From contig NZ_JTAM01000006.1 of assembly GCF_000812565.1 (NCBI RefSeq), positions 1 through 64,000 on the forward strand: a stretch of 64,000 bases of DNA, in the 5' to 3' direction. A model generated the notes under the pieces. The model was not told the DNA's origin. It saw only the letters and a list, made by a program, of their open reading frames with translations, and ran no database searches. Numbering within the stretch: the stretch's first letter is position 1; every line of letters starts with the position of its first letter. The DNA is from Flammeovirga sp. OC4 (GTDB lineage: Bacteria; Bacteroidota; Bacteroidia; Cytophagales; Flammeovirgaceae). This document shows positions 25,416-36,600 of the stretch, piece by piece. Position numbers and translations under genes: made by a program.

Positions 25416-26873
25416 ATGAATACTAATCTAATTAAATCATCCTTTCTCACAGTCAGTAAGATATTATTTTTTAATCTAATTCTCCAATTTTTGTTTTCAC
25501 AAGCTATTGCTCAAACTAAAAATAAAATTTTGGAGGAGGAATTTCAGAAGTTTTTAGCCCATGATTGGATGAAAGGAGCTTCTGTTTCTTTCCATGTAAA
25601 ATCAATTAAAGGCAATGATTTTGAATTTAAATATGATGAAGACAGAGCTTTGACTCCTGCTTCTATCACCAAATTATTTACAACTTCAGCAGGATTATTT
25701 CAGTTAGGAAAGGATTTTCAATTCGTAACAGGAATCAGTTATACAGGTGATTTTAAAGACGGAATTTTAAATGGAAATTTAATTATCCATGGTGGAGGAG
25801 ATCCTACACTTACACTAATAGCGTTAGATAGTGCAGTGAAAGCATCTTTACCTGCATTGAAAGAAATTAAAGGCGAAATTATAGCCGATGCCTCATTGTA
25901 TGGCACACGAACTACGCCTCCAAATTGGGTCTGGGAAGATTTGGGTAACTACTATGGAGTAGGAGCTGCTTCTTTAAACTTAAATGATAATATGTTTAAG
26001 CTTTATCTTAAAACGGGTGCTACAGGTACAGTGGCTAAGATCAATAAAGTAGAGCCTCACCCTCCTTACCTTAATATTACTTCTGAAGTAACTGCAGGTG
26101 AAAAAGGAACAGGAGATAATTCTTTTTTATTTTCATCACCTTATTCCAACAGTCATATTATCAGAGGAACGTTACCACCTCATCGATCTAACTTCAGGGT
26201 GAAAGGTGGAGTTACAGATCCTGATTATCATGCTATTTGGATGTTAGCAGATACGCTTAGTAGTCAGGGAGTTATTGTGGGTGAAGAACGTTTGAGAGTG
26301 GAATATAGTAAACAAAAATTACCTGCATCAGAAAGAGTGGGTGAGGTGAAATCAAAGCCACTTTCTTGGATAATTGATAAAACAAATAAAAAAAGTATCA
26401 ATCTATATGCGGAATCCGTTGCAAAGTACGTTAGTAATGAGAAGACAAAGTCAATTGTAGCAGATAGCATTACTTATTCTGTCTTAAATAAATTAGATTC
26501 TATCGGTGTCATCACCTCAGGAATCTACTTGGAAGATGGAAGTGGACTCTCTCCGTTTGATGCTTTTTCAGCTTCAAATATGACTTCTGCTTTAGAGAAG
26601 ATTTACAGTACTCCTCAGTATACAACTTTTTACAACTCCTTAGCGGTGACAGGAGTTTCGGGGACTTTAAAATATTTTTGCCGTTATAATCAGGCGAAAG
26701 GAAAGGTATACGGTAAAAGTGGTTCTATGAGGAGAGTGAAGAGTTATGCCGGCTATATCAATACGAATAGTGGCGATTTATTAGTATTTACGATAATAGT
26801 AAATAACTTCTCATGTAAAAGCAAGGTAGTAAGAAAAGCGATGGAACCGATACTAGAAATATTGGTGAAATAG
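25416..26873 (+). CDS. dacB: D-alanyl-D-alanine carboxypeptidase/endopeptidase (PBP4, S13)
   Basis: 485 residues with a signal peptide ending AIAQ (about residue 33). The S13 active-site motifs are present: SITK (Ser83, Lys86), a SIN motif in NKKSINLYAESVAK and KSG in VYGKSGSMRRVKSYAGY. A family-specific inserted domain lies between the first two motifs. It trims or cleaves peptidoglycan cross-links in the periplasm. The frame stays open to a TTG-like start at 25365, but that would place 17 polar residues ahead of the signal peptide, so the ATG at 25416 is used. Confidence 0.9.
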   Translation: MNTNLIKSSFLTVSKILFFNLILQFLFSQAIAQTKNKILEEEFQKFLAHDWMKGASVSFHVKSIKGNDFEFKYDEDRALTPASITKLFTTSAGLFQLGKDFQFVTGISYTGDFKDGILNGNLIIHGGGDPTLTLIALDSAVKASLPALKEIKGEIIADASLYGTRTTPPNWVWEDLGNYYGVGAASLNLNDNMFKLYLKTGATGTVAKINKVEPHPPYLNITSEVTAGEKGTGDNSFLFSSPYSNSHIIRGTLPPHRSNFRVKGGVTDPDYHAIWMLADTLSSQGVIVGEERLRVEYSKQKLPASERVGEVKSKPLSWIIDKTNKKSINLYAESVAKYVSNEKTKSIVADSITYSVLNKLDSIGVITSGIYLEDGSGLSPFDAFSASNMTSALEKIYSTPQYTTFYNSLAVTGVSGTLKYFCRYNQAKGKVYGKSGSMRRVKSYAGYINTNSGDLLVFTIIVNNFSCKSKVVRKAMEPILEILVK

Positions 26874-27063
26874 CATTATTCTAATATTTTATTGAATTAA
26901 CGTGTAATATTTACAAATAAAATTTAAGCAAAAGCTTTGTACATAGCCTTGATGTTATGTACATTTAAGAATATTCATAAAACCGCCTTTATTTTTAAGT
27001 AGATCACCGCTATTGGTTTTTTATATATAGGTATTATCAAGAAGATTTAGACTAGCAAGGTTT

Positions 27064-30000
27064 ATGTTAACAAAAAAATTAGCTCGTTTAATTTTAGTAC
27101 TTTTTGGATTTCTGTTCATCTCTACTCAGTCTTACTCACAAGACATCAATGAGTTGAAGTCCCAAATATCGACGCTTCCTAACGGAAGGACTAAAGTTGA
27201 TAAATTAATCCAGTTAGCCCATTTAGAATTAGACAAAAGTAATTTCACATCAATGCAAGAGAGCATTGATAAAGCTTTAAAGATTTCCGACGAGGTAAAT
27301 TACAATCTTGGTAGAGCCAAGGCATTGATGATGTATTCAACAATGCACAAGCTCAGAAGAGATTTTGATGTTGCGATAGATTATGGTTTAAAAGCCATTA
27401 AAATCTTTGAGCAAGAAGATCAAGATATACCTTTGTACGACGCCTATGGCGAGATGTGTTTCTTGTATCAAGATTGGGGTATTTACGAAAATGCCATCGA
27501 TTATGAGAAGAAAGCATTGAGAGTAGCCGAGCGTATGAACGACCTAGAGCGTCAGACTGAGATATGGTACCTTTTAGGTAACTCTTATCTTTTGCTGAGA
27601 AACTATGATGAAGCTTTAGTGTACTTCCGCAAAGGTGCAGAATACTACAAAGGGCAATACGCTCTCAATAACAGAAAAGAAGATCTTCAATCTTACAACA
27701 ATGCTTTATCCAAAATTGCTTCAATAGAGATGAGAAGAGGCAATTATGAAATTGCCAAAGACGTAAACTTTGAAATTCTTTCCCATAAACAAACCCTAGG
27801 TGATGAAGAAGGTACGCACGTACCACTTAACGATATTGGTTACTGCTTCCAGAAATTAGGAAAGAGTGAAAAAGCTCTTAAGTATTTCCAGGATGCATTA
27901 GCCGTGAATAAAAAGTTTGGTAAACCTGACGTTCAGAATACTACCCTACTGATTAACATTGGTACTTTATCCAACCAAAACCTTCGTCATAATGATGCCT
28001 TAAAGGCCTATGATGAGGTATTGAATATCAGAATCAAACAAGGTCAACCTGGTCCAATTGCACAAGCTTATTCGTATAAAGCGACGGTATATCAAGGACG
28101 TGGTAGTTTTGCTGAAGCACGTAAATACTTTAATAAATCTTCGGAGTATGCACGTATGGCGGGTGATTATGAGCAGTTGGAAAAGAACTACAAGAAAATT
28201 GCGAATAACTACGTAAGAACAAATGACTACAAGAAAGCCTTCCAAGCAATCAGTAGCTTGAATGTTTTAAAAGATAGTATCATTGGTGCAGAGAGAAGAC
28301 GTTTGAATGAAATCACTGAAGCCAGAATCGCTGCAGAGCAAAAGGAAAAAGAGATTGACCTTTTGATCATGGACCAAAAAGTGACAGAAGCTCAAATGAA
28401 AAAGCTAGCAGAGGAAAATGCTCGTAAAGCAAAAGACCTTGAGCTTTTACAACAAGAGCAGTCATTGAAAGAGTTTCAGTTGAAACAAAATGAATTAGAG
28501 AAAGATAAAAAAGCACAGGAATTACTAATTACTTTGAATGCACTTGAGGCAGAGAAGAAATCCAAAGAGATTGATCAATTAGTAAAAACCAAGAAGCTGA
28601 ATGAATTAAGACTTCAGGAAAATGAAATCCGTACTCGCCAAAGAGAGCAAGAATTAGAGCTTTTGGAGCGTGATAAAGAATTACAGGAGAGTAAGATCAA
28701 AGAGGCTGAAACAATGCGTAAGGTGTACATCATCATGATGGTGTTACTCTTTGTGGTAATCGGTGTAATTGTAACGGGTTACATTCAAAACAGAAGTAAA
28801 AACAAGAAGCTTGCGAATAAGAACGATGAGATCTTAGGTCAGAAGATGGAGATCGAAAAACAAAGAGATGCTCTTGAATCTGCTAAAACTCAAATCGAGA
28901 AAGCGTACGATAACATTCAAGTCTTATCAGAATTCGGTCAGAAAATTACAGCGATTCTAGATTTAGAATCTATTAACTGGACGGCTTATGCTTATGTAAA
29001 TACTTTAATGGATGCTGCTGTATTCGGTATTGGTATTTACAGAGAGAAATATGATAAGATCGAATATATCAACTTCCTTGAAAATGGATTGAGCTTACCA
29101 TTGTTCAGTTATGACATGGATAAGAAAAATAGCCTTTCGGTATTATGTTATAAATCAAGTGAGGAAATTGTAATCAATGATTATGACAATGAGGTAGAAA
29201 ATTTCTTAAGAGAAACTCCTGATTTTAAAACATCGGAAGTTCCTAAATCATTAGTTTATCTACCATTGATTACTGAGAAATCACTTGGTGTACTAACAGT
29301 TCAAAGTTACGACAGGAATGCATATTCAAGAAATGAGTTGAACATCTTAAGAACTCTAGCTTCTTATGTTGCTATTGCCTTAACGAATGCGAATGCTTAT
29401 CAAGAAATTGAAAATCAGAACAAGCACATTACAGATAGTATTCGTTATGCTCAAACTATTCAGAGAGCCATTCTACCATCGAATGCTAAGATGCAGACAG
29501 GTTTATTAGAGAACTTTATTTTCTTTAAGCCTAAAGATATTGTATCAGGTGACTTCTATTGGTTCTCTAAAATTGATGAAAGAAAAGAAAATTTAGCATC
29601 AGTCAACTTCTCAAAAAATGACGTTGCTGAAAGAATATTTATCGCCGCACTAGATTGTACAGGTCATGGTGTACCAGGTGGTTTCATGTCAATGATTGGT
29701 AACACATTATTAAATGAAATCATTAATCAGAAACAGGTTTACGATCCAGCAAAAATTCTTGATATGTTGAATGAAGGTGTAATCGATGCCCTTCATCAAG
29801 AAAACAAGAGTAATGATGACGGTATGGATGTTTGTTTGTGTATGATTGAAAGAACATTGACAGGAGAAGATCGTATCGTATTCTCTGGTGCTAAGAGACC
29901 TCTTTATATTATGGAACCTGGAAGTACTGAAATGTTAGAGTACAAAGGTGACAATAAATCAATTGGTGGTGTGCATAAGAGAAAGTCATCTAAGATCAGT

Positions 30001-30243
30001 TTTTCAAACACTGTAATTGATGTAGTGAAAGGGTCTTCTATCTACCTTACAACAGATGGTTTACAAGATCAAAATAACAAACACGGTAAGAAGTTTGGTA
30101 AGATTAAATTAATCGAAATGCTTCAACAAAATGCTGACAAGCCAATGCTTGAACAAAAATCAGCTTTAGAAAAAGCATTAGATGAACATATGGGCGTTAT
30201 TCCTCAACGTGATGATATTACTATTTTAGGTTTAAGATTATAA
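27064..30243 (+). CDS. TPR sensor with GAF-like and SpoIIE/PP2C phosphatase domains
   Basis: 1059 residues: signal peptide (ends SYSQ), about eight TPR units (30-400), a long Glu/Lys-rich coiled coil (about 410-545), one membrane helix (about 553-574), a second coiled coil, a GAF-like domain (about 620-780) and a SpoIIE/PP2C phosphatase domain (about 795-1059). The last has IQRAILPS, FKPKDIVSGDFYW, AALDCTGHGVPGGFMSMIG and DDGMDVCLC, with the metal-binding Asp residues. By family it would dephosphorylate an anti-sigma-factor antagonist in response to periplasmic signals. No anti-sigma partner genes are next to it. Confidence 0.85.
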   Translation: MLTKKLARLILVLFGFLFISTQSYSQDINELKSQISTLPNGRTKVDKLIQLAHLELDKSNFTSMQESIDKALKISDEVNYNLGRAKALMMYSTMHKLRRDFDVAIDYGLKAIKIFEQEDQDIPLYDAYGEMCFLYQDWGIYENAIDYEKKALRVAERMNDLERQTEIWYLLGNSYLLLRNYDEALVYFRKGAEYYKGQYALNNRKEDLQSYNNALSKIASIEMRRGNYEIAKDVNFEILSHKQTLGDEEGTHVPLNDIGYCFQKLGKSEKALKYFQDALAVNKKFGKPDVQNTTLLINIGTLSNQNLRHNDALKAYDEVLNIRIKQGQPGPIAQAYSYKATVYQGRGSFAEARKYFNKSSEYARMAGDYEQLEKNYKKIANNYVRTNDYKKAFQAISSLNVLKDSIIGAERRRLNEITEARIAAEQKEKEIDLLIMDQKVTEAQMKKLAEENARKAKDLELLQQEQSLKEFQLKQNELEKDKKAQELLITLNALEAEKKSKEIDQLVKTKKLNELRLQENEIRTRQREQELELLERDKELQESKIKEAETMRKVYIIMMVLLFVVIGVIVTGYIQNRSKNKKLANKNDEILGQKMEIEKQRDALESAKTQIEKAYDNIQVLSEFGQKITAILDLESINWTAYAYVNTLMDAAVFGIGIYREKYDKIEYINFLENGLSLPLFSYDMDKKNSLSVLCYKSSEEIVINDYDNEVENFLRETPDFKTSEVPKSLVYLPLITEKSLGVLTVQSYDRNAYSRNELNILRTLASYVAIALTNANAYQEIENQNKHITDSIRYAQTIQRAILPSNAKMQTGLLENFIFFKPKDIVSGDFYWFSKIDERKENLASVNFSKNDVAERIFIAALDCTGHGVPGGFMSMIGNTLLNEIINQKQVYDPAKILDMLNEGVIDALHQENKSNDDGMDVCLCMIERTLTGEDRIVFSGAKRPLYIMEPGSTEMLEYKGDNKSIGGVHKRKSSKISFSNTVIDVVKGSSIYLTTDGLQDQNNKHGKKFGKIKLIEMLQQNADKPMLEQKSALEKALDEHMGVIPQRDDITILGLRL

Positions 30244-30267
30244 TAAGCCTTTTATAGGAGGAAATAG

Positions 30268-30305
30268 AAAAAGTACCTTATTTTAAAAAATGAGGTACTT
30301 TTTTT
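30268..30305. terminator. hairpin terminator between convergent genes
   Basis: AAAGTACCT-TATTTT pairs with AATGAGGTACTTT, with A and T runs on either side. It can serve the phosphatase gene (plus) and the membrane protein gene (minus). Confidence 0.8.
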
Positions 30306-30347
30306 ATACAATTTTTTGAATGGTATTAATCCAAGAAAAGAAAGTTT

Positions 30348-32465
30348 CTAGTCACTTTTTTCGTTTATAGGTATTTTGTTGATAGTCAGATCATCAAATA
30401 GAATGGGTTGTTCTCTGATTTTCTTCTTTTCTGGAATATTGTACAGTTTTTCATGCCAGTAAACATTTTTCTCACGACGACTAATTAAAAATACCTTTAT
30501 AGGGGATGTGTTATTTATAGGTTTGAATTTTAATTGAAAACCTCCCCATTTTTCATCCATATAAGTGAAATACCCTCCAAGGCTTTCTTGTGCTAAAACT
30601 TGATGACCTTGTTCAATTTGAAGCGAATTCAAGTAGAGACTATCCATTTGATAATGTTTCACCCAAATGCCAAGGTTATAGTGAAAGGAAGTGTCAAGTT
30701 GCAGTTGGTTTTGCTCATAAAGTAACACCTTTCCGTGAGTATGACCGATTTTCACACCATGACTTAAAAAGCCGTCATCATTATTTTCATGTTCAAAGCT
30801 TTCATAAATAAGAGCTTTACTGATTATAGAGTCATAATTCACCTCACTATTTAAGAAATCTTTGGTGTACCCCTTGTAAAGTTTTATTTGATCTAATGCT
30901 CCAATTTCCACTAAAGGTATATTATTTGGAAGTTGTACACTCTCTTTGGCCTTTATAATTAGAATAGAATCATTCTCATTAAAATATTGTTTGAGAATGT
31001 TTTTAGAATGAGGGCTTGGTAAAGTAAAGAGTTGCTTTAAGTTTTCTTCAACATAACTTAATCTAGACAGGTAAGCATTGATTGAAGGAATACCTGTAGT
31101 GTAGACTAAATGATATTGCTCAATAGTCATTTGATCTATTTCAGTATTATTCACATCGACTTTAAAGTGAAAAGGTAAAGCTAATATTGAAGAGTATTTC
31201 TTTTTTAATGAAGTATAGTTTTGTACTGGAGATCGGTATTGAAAAGGGTTTGATAGAGCATCAATGTTCTCTACTATTTTTTTGTTATACTGAATGCCTT
31301 CAAATATACCAACACAAAGTAAGGGAATTACTAATAGTGTAGAGTAGTATTTGTTTTGATAAATAATAAATGGAAAAGAAATGCATAAGTAGGCTACCCA
31401 TCCAAAACGTTGAAGATCCCGGAGTTGTTCCAATTGTGGAATTGATGTTAGAACAACTTGAAATTTTAATGGAATGGAAGTGCCATAAAAAATATAAGCA
31501 AGCCCAAGGAGTAAAAATATATTATACTCTATTCGTATGAACTTTCTCAATGGTTTGCGGTTTTTTAGCATTGCAAAAAGGACAAGAAAACAGCTTACCC
31601 AGAACCAGTAATTGAACTGTAGAGATTCATGTATTACAATATCTCTTTGTAGAATGTTACCAAAGAAATGATTCAATGTGATTTTAAAATCAAATAGTGC
31701 TAAAGGGTGTTTTGTTCTCCAAAGGTGATTATCTATGACAGAAACACTTAAAGAATAAATAATTGTGGGAAGCGTTGAAAGTATAAAACCTTGAAGTGCT
31801 AGCTTTTTTTGCTCTTTTAAAAGTAAAGTAATTAAGAAATAGACGATGATAATTCCACTCCAAATAGCTCCGGTGTATCCATGAATATAATACCCGAAAA
31901 GTAGGAAGAGAAATAACTTTATTTTTTTTGAAAAAGTATTGTTGAATGTGATAGTTTGATAGAGGAGAATAGGAAAGAGAATAATAAAAAATAACCCAAA
32001 ATGAAGAAGAATTCGACTATTACTAGGGCAGTTTAAGGTAATCAGCAATGCACCTAAAGAGGCTATCCAATGATTTACTTCATAATGTCTGAAGACTTTA
32101 TAGAGGTAAAAAAGACAAATAGGAAATAGTAATAGCATACTCAAATGAAGTATACCAATACTGTATTCTGAAATGAAAGGAAAAAGTTTACTCAGATAGA
32201 ATAACGATAAGCTGAATATAGGCATACTATCGGTGTACAGTATTGTCTCACCGAAAGGATAGTTTGTACCAGTATATCCAGATAGACTTCCATATTTCGC
32301 AACCCAAGCAAATAAAAAGTAATTTTTTAGCCCGTCACCATTTTTTTGCATTAAAAAAGAATTGGGAGAAAAAAGTAGATCTTGGTAAACCCAGGCTATA
32401 ATGATGATTAAAATGAATAAAGATAAGAATAAAGGAATGTTTGTTGCGTTGAATTTTATCTTCAA
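30348..32465 (-). CDS. large GT-C-like polytopic membrane protein, unknown function
   Basis: 705 residues. About eleven to thirteen hydrophobic helices occupy residues 10-400, followed by a soluble, probably periplasmic, domain of some 300 residues with beta-rich character. The first outer loop (SFLMQKNGDGLKNYF) and the next (TNYPFGETILYTDS) resemble the acidic loops of lipid-dependent GT-C glycosyltransferases. No family was recognised for certain. It is divergent from another GT-C-like gene with only 38 bp between the starts, so both may belong to one surface-glycan function. Confidence 0.6.
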   Translation of the reverse strand: MKIKFNATNIPLFLSLFILIIIIAWVYQDLLFSPNSFLMQKNGDGLKNYFLFAWVAKYGSLSGYTGTNYPFGETILYTDSMPIFSLSLFYLSKLFPFISEYSIGILHLSMLLLFPICLFYLYKVFRHYEVNHWIASLGALLITLNCPSNSRILLHFGLFFIILFPILLYQTITFNNTFSKKIKLFLFLLFGYYIHGYTGAIWSGIIIVYFLITLLLKEQKKLALQGFILSTLPTIIYSLSVSVIDNHLWRTKHPLALFDFKITLNHFFGNILQRDIVIHESLQFNYWFWVSCFLVLFAMLKNRKPLRKFIRIEYNIFLLLGLAYIFYGTSIPLKFQVVLTSIPQLEQLRDLQRFGWVAYLCISFPFIIYQNKYYSTLLVIPLLCVGIFEGIQYNKKIVENIDALSNPFQYRSPVQNYTSLKKKYSSILALPFHFKVDVNNTEIDQMTIEQYHLVYTTGIPSINAYLSRLSYVEENLKQLFTLPSPHSKNILKQYFNENDSILIIKAKESVQLPNNIPLVEIGALDQIKLYKGYTKDFLNSEVNYDSIISKALIYESFEHENNDDGFLSHGVKIGHTHGKVLLYEQNQLQLDTSFHYNLGIWVKHYQMDSLYLNSLQIEQGHQVLAQESLGGYFTYMDEKWGGFQLKFKPINNTSPIKVFLISRREKNVYWHEKLYNIPEKKKIREQPILFDDLTINKIPINEKSD

Positions 32466-32503
32466 AATAAACTATTTTAGATGTTTCTTGATCAACAAAA
32501 TAA

Positions 32504-33685
32504 ATGAATAATTTTCGGAAAATAGTTTTTCAGACTTGTAATTATTGGATTGGTTTCCTATTATTTTCGGTTTACTCTTTCTTAAGTCTAAGGAATGGTT
32601 TGTCTCTTTCTCCAGATTCATGTCATTATTTAGCATCAGCAGAAAGTTGGAAAATGCATGGGGAATTTTTAGATGCTTTCGGTAATCCGAATCTTTTATG
32701 GCCTCCTTTATATTCTATCTTAATTGCTATTGTAGGTTTGAAAGAGAAATACCTTTTAGTAATCAATTATAGTTCATTACTATTCTCAATTTTTATTTGG
32801 ATAAAGCTTTTTGAAAGTAAAGTACCCAGTCGATTCTTTCAAATAGTTTTTACAGTTCTAGTGGCATCCTCTACATCATTTATTCTTTGTGAAAAATACA
32901 TTTGGTCAGAAAGCTTCTTCATTCTATTAGTATCACTTTATATTTTTTTCCTGATAAAATTAACAGAATCATCCCTGAATATACATTGGGTATTGCTTAC
33001 TCTTGTTGGTAGTATGATGCCATTACAAAGAGTGGCAGGGTTATATGTCTTAATATTTCTTTGGATTGGAATAGCTTTAGTTTACAGAAGAACTCGAAAG
33101 CAGAACAGAAAACTATTTTTTCTGCATGTGATAGTAGTTATACTTCCATTTTTATTATGGTTTTCTGAGGGTTTTGGAGGGTTAAATGTAAGAGAGGAAG
33201 CTCAATTTGATCTTATTTTTTTGAGAAATATAATTCACGATTTTAGTGATGTAACTAGTAGGTATTTTATCCCGACGTCTAGTAGTTTACCTTATTTATT
33301 CTTGTTTTTACCTTTCTTACTATTAGGATTAACCGTTTTATTGTTCTATTCAAAAGATAAGAGAATAAGAGTGTTTGTTTTTGTGTACTTAGGGTATATC
33401 CTTAGTTATGTTGTAACCATATTTTTAAAAAAGGCAGGAGCAGGTTCGCAGGAGGTTGAGCGTTTTTTAGCCCCTCTATATCCAATTTTTTGTTTCATTT
33501 TATGCTTTCAAATGAATATGTTTTACTTGAAGCTGAAAGTAAAATGGCAAAGAAAAACCCTAGCTATTCTGTTATGTATTTGGTTGATTTATCCAATAGC
33601 TAGGGTTTCTAAAAATAGTTGGAATTATGGCCAACTACCAAAGTATTCAGGTGTTACAATTCCATGTGATTATCTTAATAAATAA
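32504..33685 (+). CDS. GT39-like polytopic membrane protein
   Basis: 393 residues with about ten membrane helices. The first outer loop, SLSPDSCHYLASAESWKMHGEF, with Asp-Ser followed by a Tyr/Ser pattern and then NLLWPPLYSI, resembles the DxxYY loop of GT-C (PMT/ArnT-like) glycosyltransferases that use polyprenyl-linked sugars. Function not established. The stop codon lies inside the 3' end of the convergent PorU2-like gene (16-bp overlap). Confidence 0.6.
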   Translation: MNNFRKIVFQTCNYWIGFLLFSVYSFLSLRNGLSLSPDSCHYLASAESWKMHGEFLDAFGNPNLLWPPLYSILIAIVGLKEKYLLVINYSSLLFSIFIWIKLFESKVPSRFFQIVFTVLVASSTSFILCEKYIWSESFFILLVSLYIFFLIKLTESSLNIHWVLLTLVGSMMPLQRVAGLYVLIFLWIGIALVYRRTRKQNRKLFFLHVIVVILPFLLWFSEGFGGLNVREEAQFDLIFLRNIIHDFSDVTSRYFIPTSSSLPYLFLFLPFLLLGLTVLLFYSKDKRIRVFVFVYLGYILSYVVTIFLKKAGAGSQEVERFLAPLYPIFCFILCFQMNMFYLKLKVKWQRKTLAILLCIWLIYPIARVSKNSWNYGQLPKYSGVTIPCDYLNK

Positions 33686-36600
33686 AGCTTTCCAATATTG
33701 TGTTTGAACATGTAGTCAGACGAAGTACTGTTGTGTTTAAAATCCCCATTGTTTTTTTGTGGAATAATCACTCTGTACAAATAGACTCCATTGGCCAATT
33801 GATCGCCAAATTCATCTTTTCCATCCCAAGCATATTCGGTGATATTGTTACCTACCCGAATAGGACCTAGTTCATCTTTAAAAATCTCACGTACCACTCT
33901 TCCTGTTACTGTCATGATTTGAATTTTCATTTCATTAGGAACCTCAACTCCTGTTACTTGAAATACAAACCTTACTTTATCAGAGAAAGGATTTGGGTAA
34001 GGGTAAAAATTGGTAATACTGGCTTCCTTATTAATTTCAAAGTTTATAGTAAGCTTTGGAGCCTTTTCATCAGTACTTGCATACCCAGAGTTATTACCTG
34101 AAGGGTCTTTGGCGTTCACTTCCAATAAGTACCTACCAGAAGAAAGCATGCCATCACTATCCAATAATTCTAGGGGAACAGATTCGCTAATGCTAAAGTT
34201 AGTAATGATATGATTCTGATTATTGATACTCTCAGTGGTGGAAGAGGCCAGATTGACCGGTACCGTAGCTCCATCTTGAGGAGTAATAAAAACAGTGATA
34301 ATCGTATCATTGTTTGATATGAGGTTGTCTTCCAATGAAATGAAAGGGTTTTCGTCAATCAGACTAATATTTACATTTGCACTTGGAGAGATAATGTCTC
34401 CATCAATGATACGAGTTCCATCAAATAGTACTTCAATCAATGGATTGATAGAATCCGAAGTGATGTAGATATTATTAGTTCTAGAGTTATTATTGTTGTA
34501 GAAAATTTCTAATTGATTCTTATCAGAATTGGCTACTGCACTAATATTTGTTGACCCAAATAATCGTTTACTTGGATCGTTTTTACTCCATGAATCAGTA
34601 GTAATATCTATATTTTGAGAAGTATTAGGAGGAAGTGGAGGAAGGTAAATTGAATCCACGAAACTACTAAAAGAATTATCAACAGAAAGATAATTAACTT
34701 CAACCAATACACTATCAGAAAATGCTTGAGAAGAAATATTATGGAATTCATATTCATAAGTGGTATTCTGACCTTGCTGAAGTTTTTCCGGGTTATCTGT
34801 TTCTTTTGAAATCATAACCCCTTCCGGTACGGTTGTATACGCTACTCTCCAATTGTATAATTGAGGAATCAGGCGTTGTGAACTTGTATCCATTAGATAA
34901 GTTCTCAGTGAAATGAAATCATAATTTTTGAGCTCTTTCAGAGAGTCCAAATCAATGCCATTGCTTCCAGAAATACCTTTAAATGTAGAGATGGAGTCAG
35001 GAGTAGAAATAGTTCCATTTTCGTCTTGGACTACACCAAAGAGAGTGGTTTCCACTTGACTGAATGGTCCTGGTAAATCGGCATTAATCCACATTCGTGA
35101 GAATTGTTTGGATGGACCAATGGGAGGAGTTGTAACAGACGCTGTTTTTACATCTCTTTGTATGGTAAATGTTTGATCTAATAATTCGCCAGTAGAATTG
35201 GCATAGAAAACACGAGAATTACTTGGACTCATTTGGAATCTACTCCAACCTATAAAAGCTAAGCCTCTTTGTGTTAAATTGGCTTGCATATCCAAAGTGT
35301 CTAAACCTATTTCAGCAAAACCCTCCAAATGTTTATGGTAGGCATCAAGCCTTGACTGATCAGTAGGTAAGTCTCCTTGGAAATCAAAGTTTCCACTCAT
35401 AATCGTCAGTACATAATCACCTGGAACGATAGACTGGAATTTATATGTAGGATCAATAAATAATGAATACGGGCCATTTCTAGTTTTCGGAGAGCTTCCG
35501 ACTATGTTTCCTCCTCGAATATCATTGGAATTAAACAGAACTGCTACGGGAGGAAAACCTTCTCCACATTGAAGGGGTTCCCAATCAAAAGATTGTGCTC
35601 CCTTGAAACTTCCATTTTCTTGATCAAAAACTAAGAACAATAATTTATCTCCACTATCACCACTTCTCACACAAACTCCATCTTCAAGATAGGTCTGACC
35701 GTCTAATTGTACTTGATAAAAGTGACCATTGGTATACGAAGCACCTCCTGACTTCACATTAATAATAGCATCATCTATTGGGAAATCCCATCTTAGGCTA
35801 TTTTCATTACCTGTTAGGAGTGCACCATCAATTGTATTTTGCTGCATTTGGTAAATAGTGCTTTGGTTCCAACCGTTACCAGATGTTTTTTTGATTTTAG
35901 TAAATGAAATCGTATGCCAATTGGGATTAGAAACATTTTCAAGTCTTGTTCTTAGGTAATATACTGTTGTATCAGCTGGAACATTTTCCAACAAAGGGAC
36001 ATTCCATCTAAAGAGCTGTTCTTGATTATCTATTGTTTCTGTTAGAATAACGTTACTGAAAGCACTATCTGTTGCCAATTGAAATAACACTTCTTTTTGT
36101 GTCTTCTCAATACTGTAATCATATGCATAAATTGAAATTTGATCGTCATGAACTACAGCATTATTTTGAGGGAAAATAATAGCGACATTTTCACTAAAGA
36201 AGTTGACATTCACTGTAGCAGAATTATTGAGAAGGTTTAATTCATCGATGGTTGTTATTACTTGTCCACTAGGGGTAAGAGTGTCTCCAATTTTTACAGT
36301 GATTATGTTAGAACCATTGCCGTTTTGTTGATCTTCAGGAGTATTGATTACAGAGATTAAAGTATCTATAGTATAGTAAGGAGCACTAATAGAATCTATA
36401 TAAGTATTTCTTGAAGAGACTCCCGTTCCATATTGTCTATTGACTTGAATATAGAGTTTATCCTTATAAGAGGTATGCCCGAAATTATCAATTGTAATTT
36501 TTAGTTTATAAAAGTCATCAGTAGCGTTGATACTATTTCCATTTTGGCCAATAGCAATAATTTGATCTGATTGAACAGAAAAGTCAACTTTGCTTGGTGA

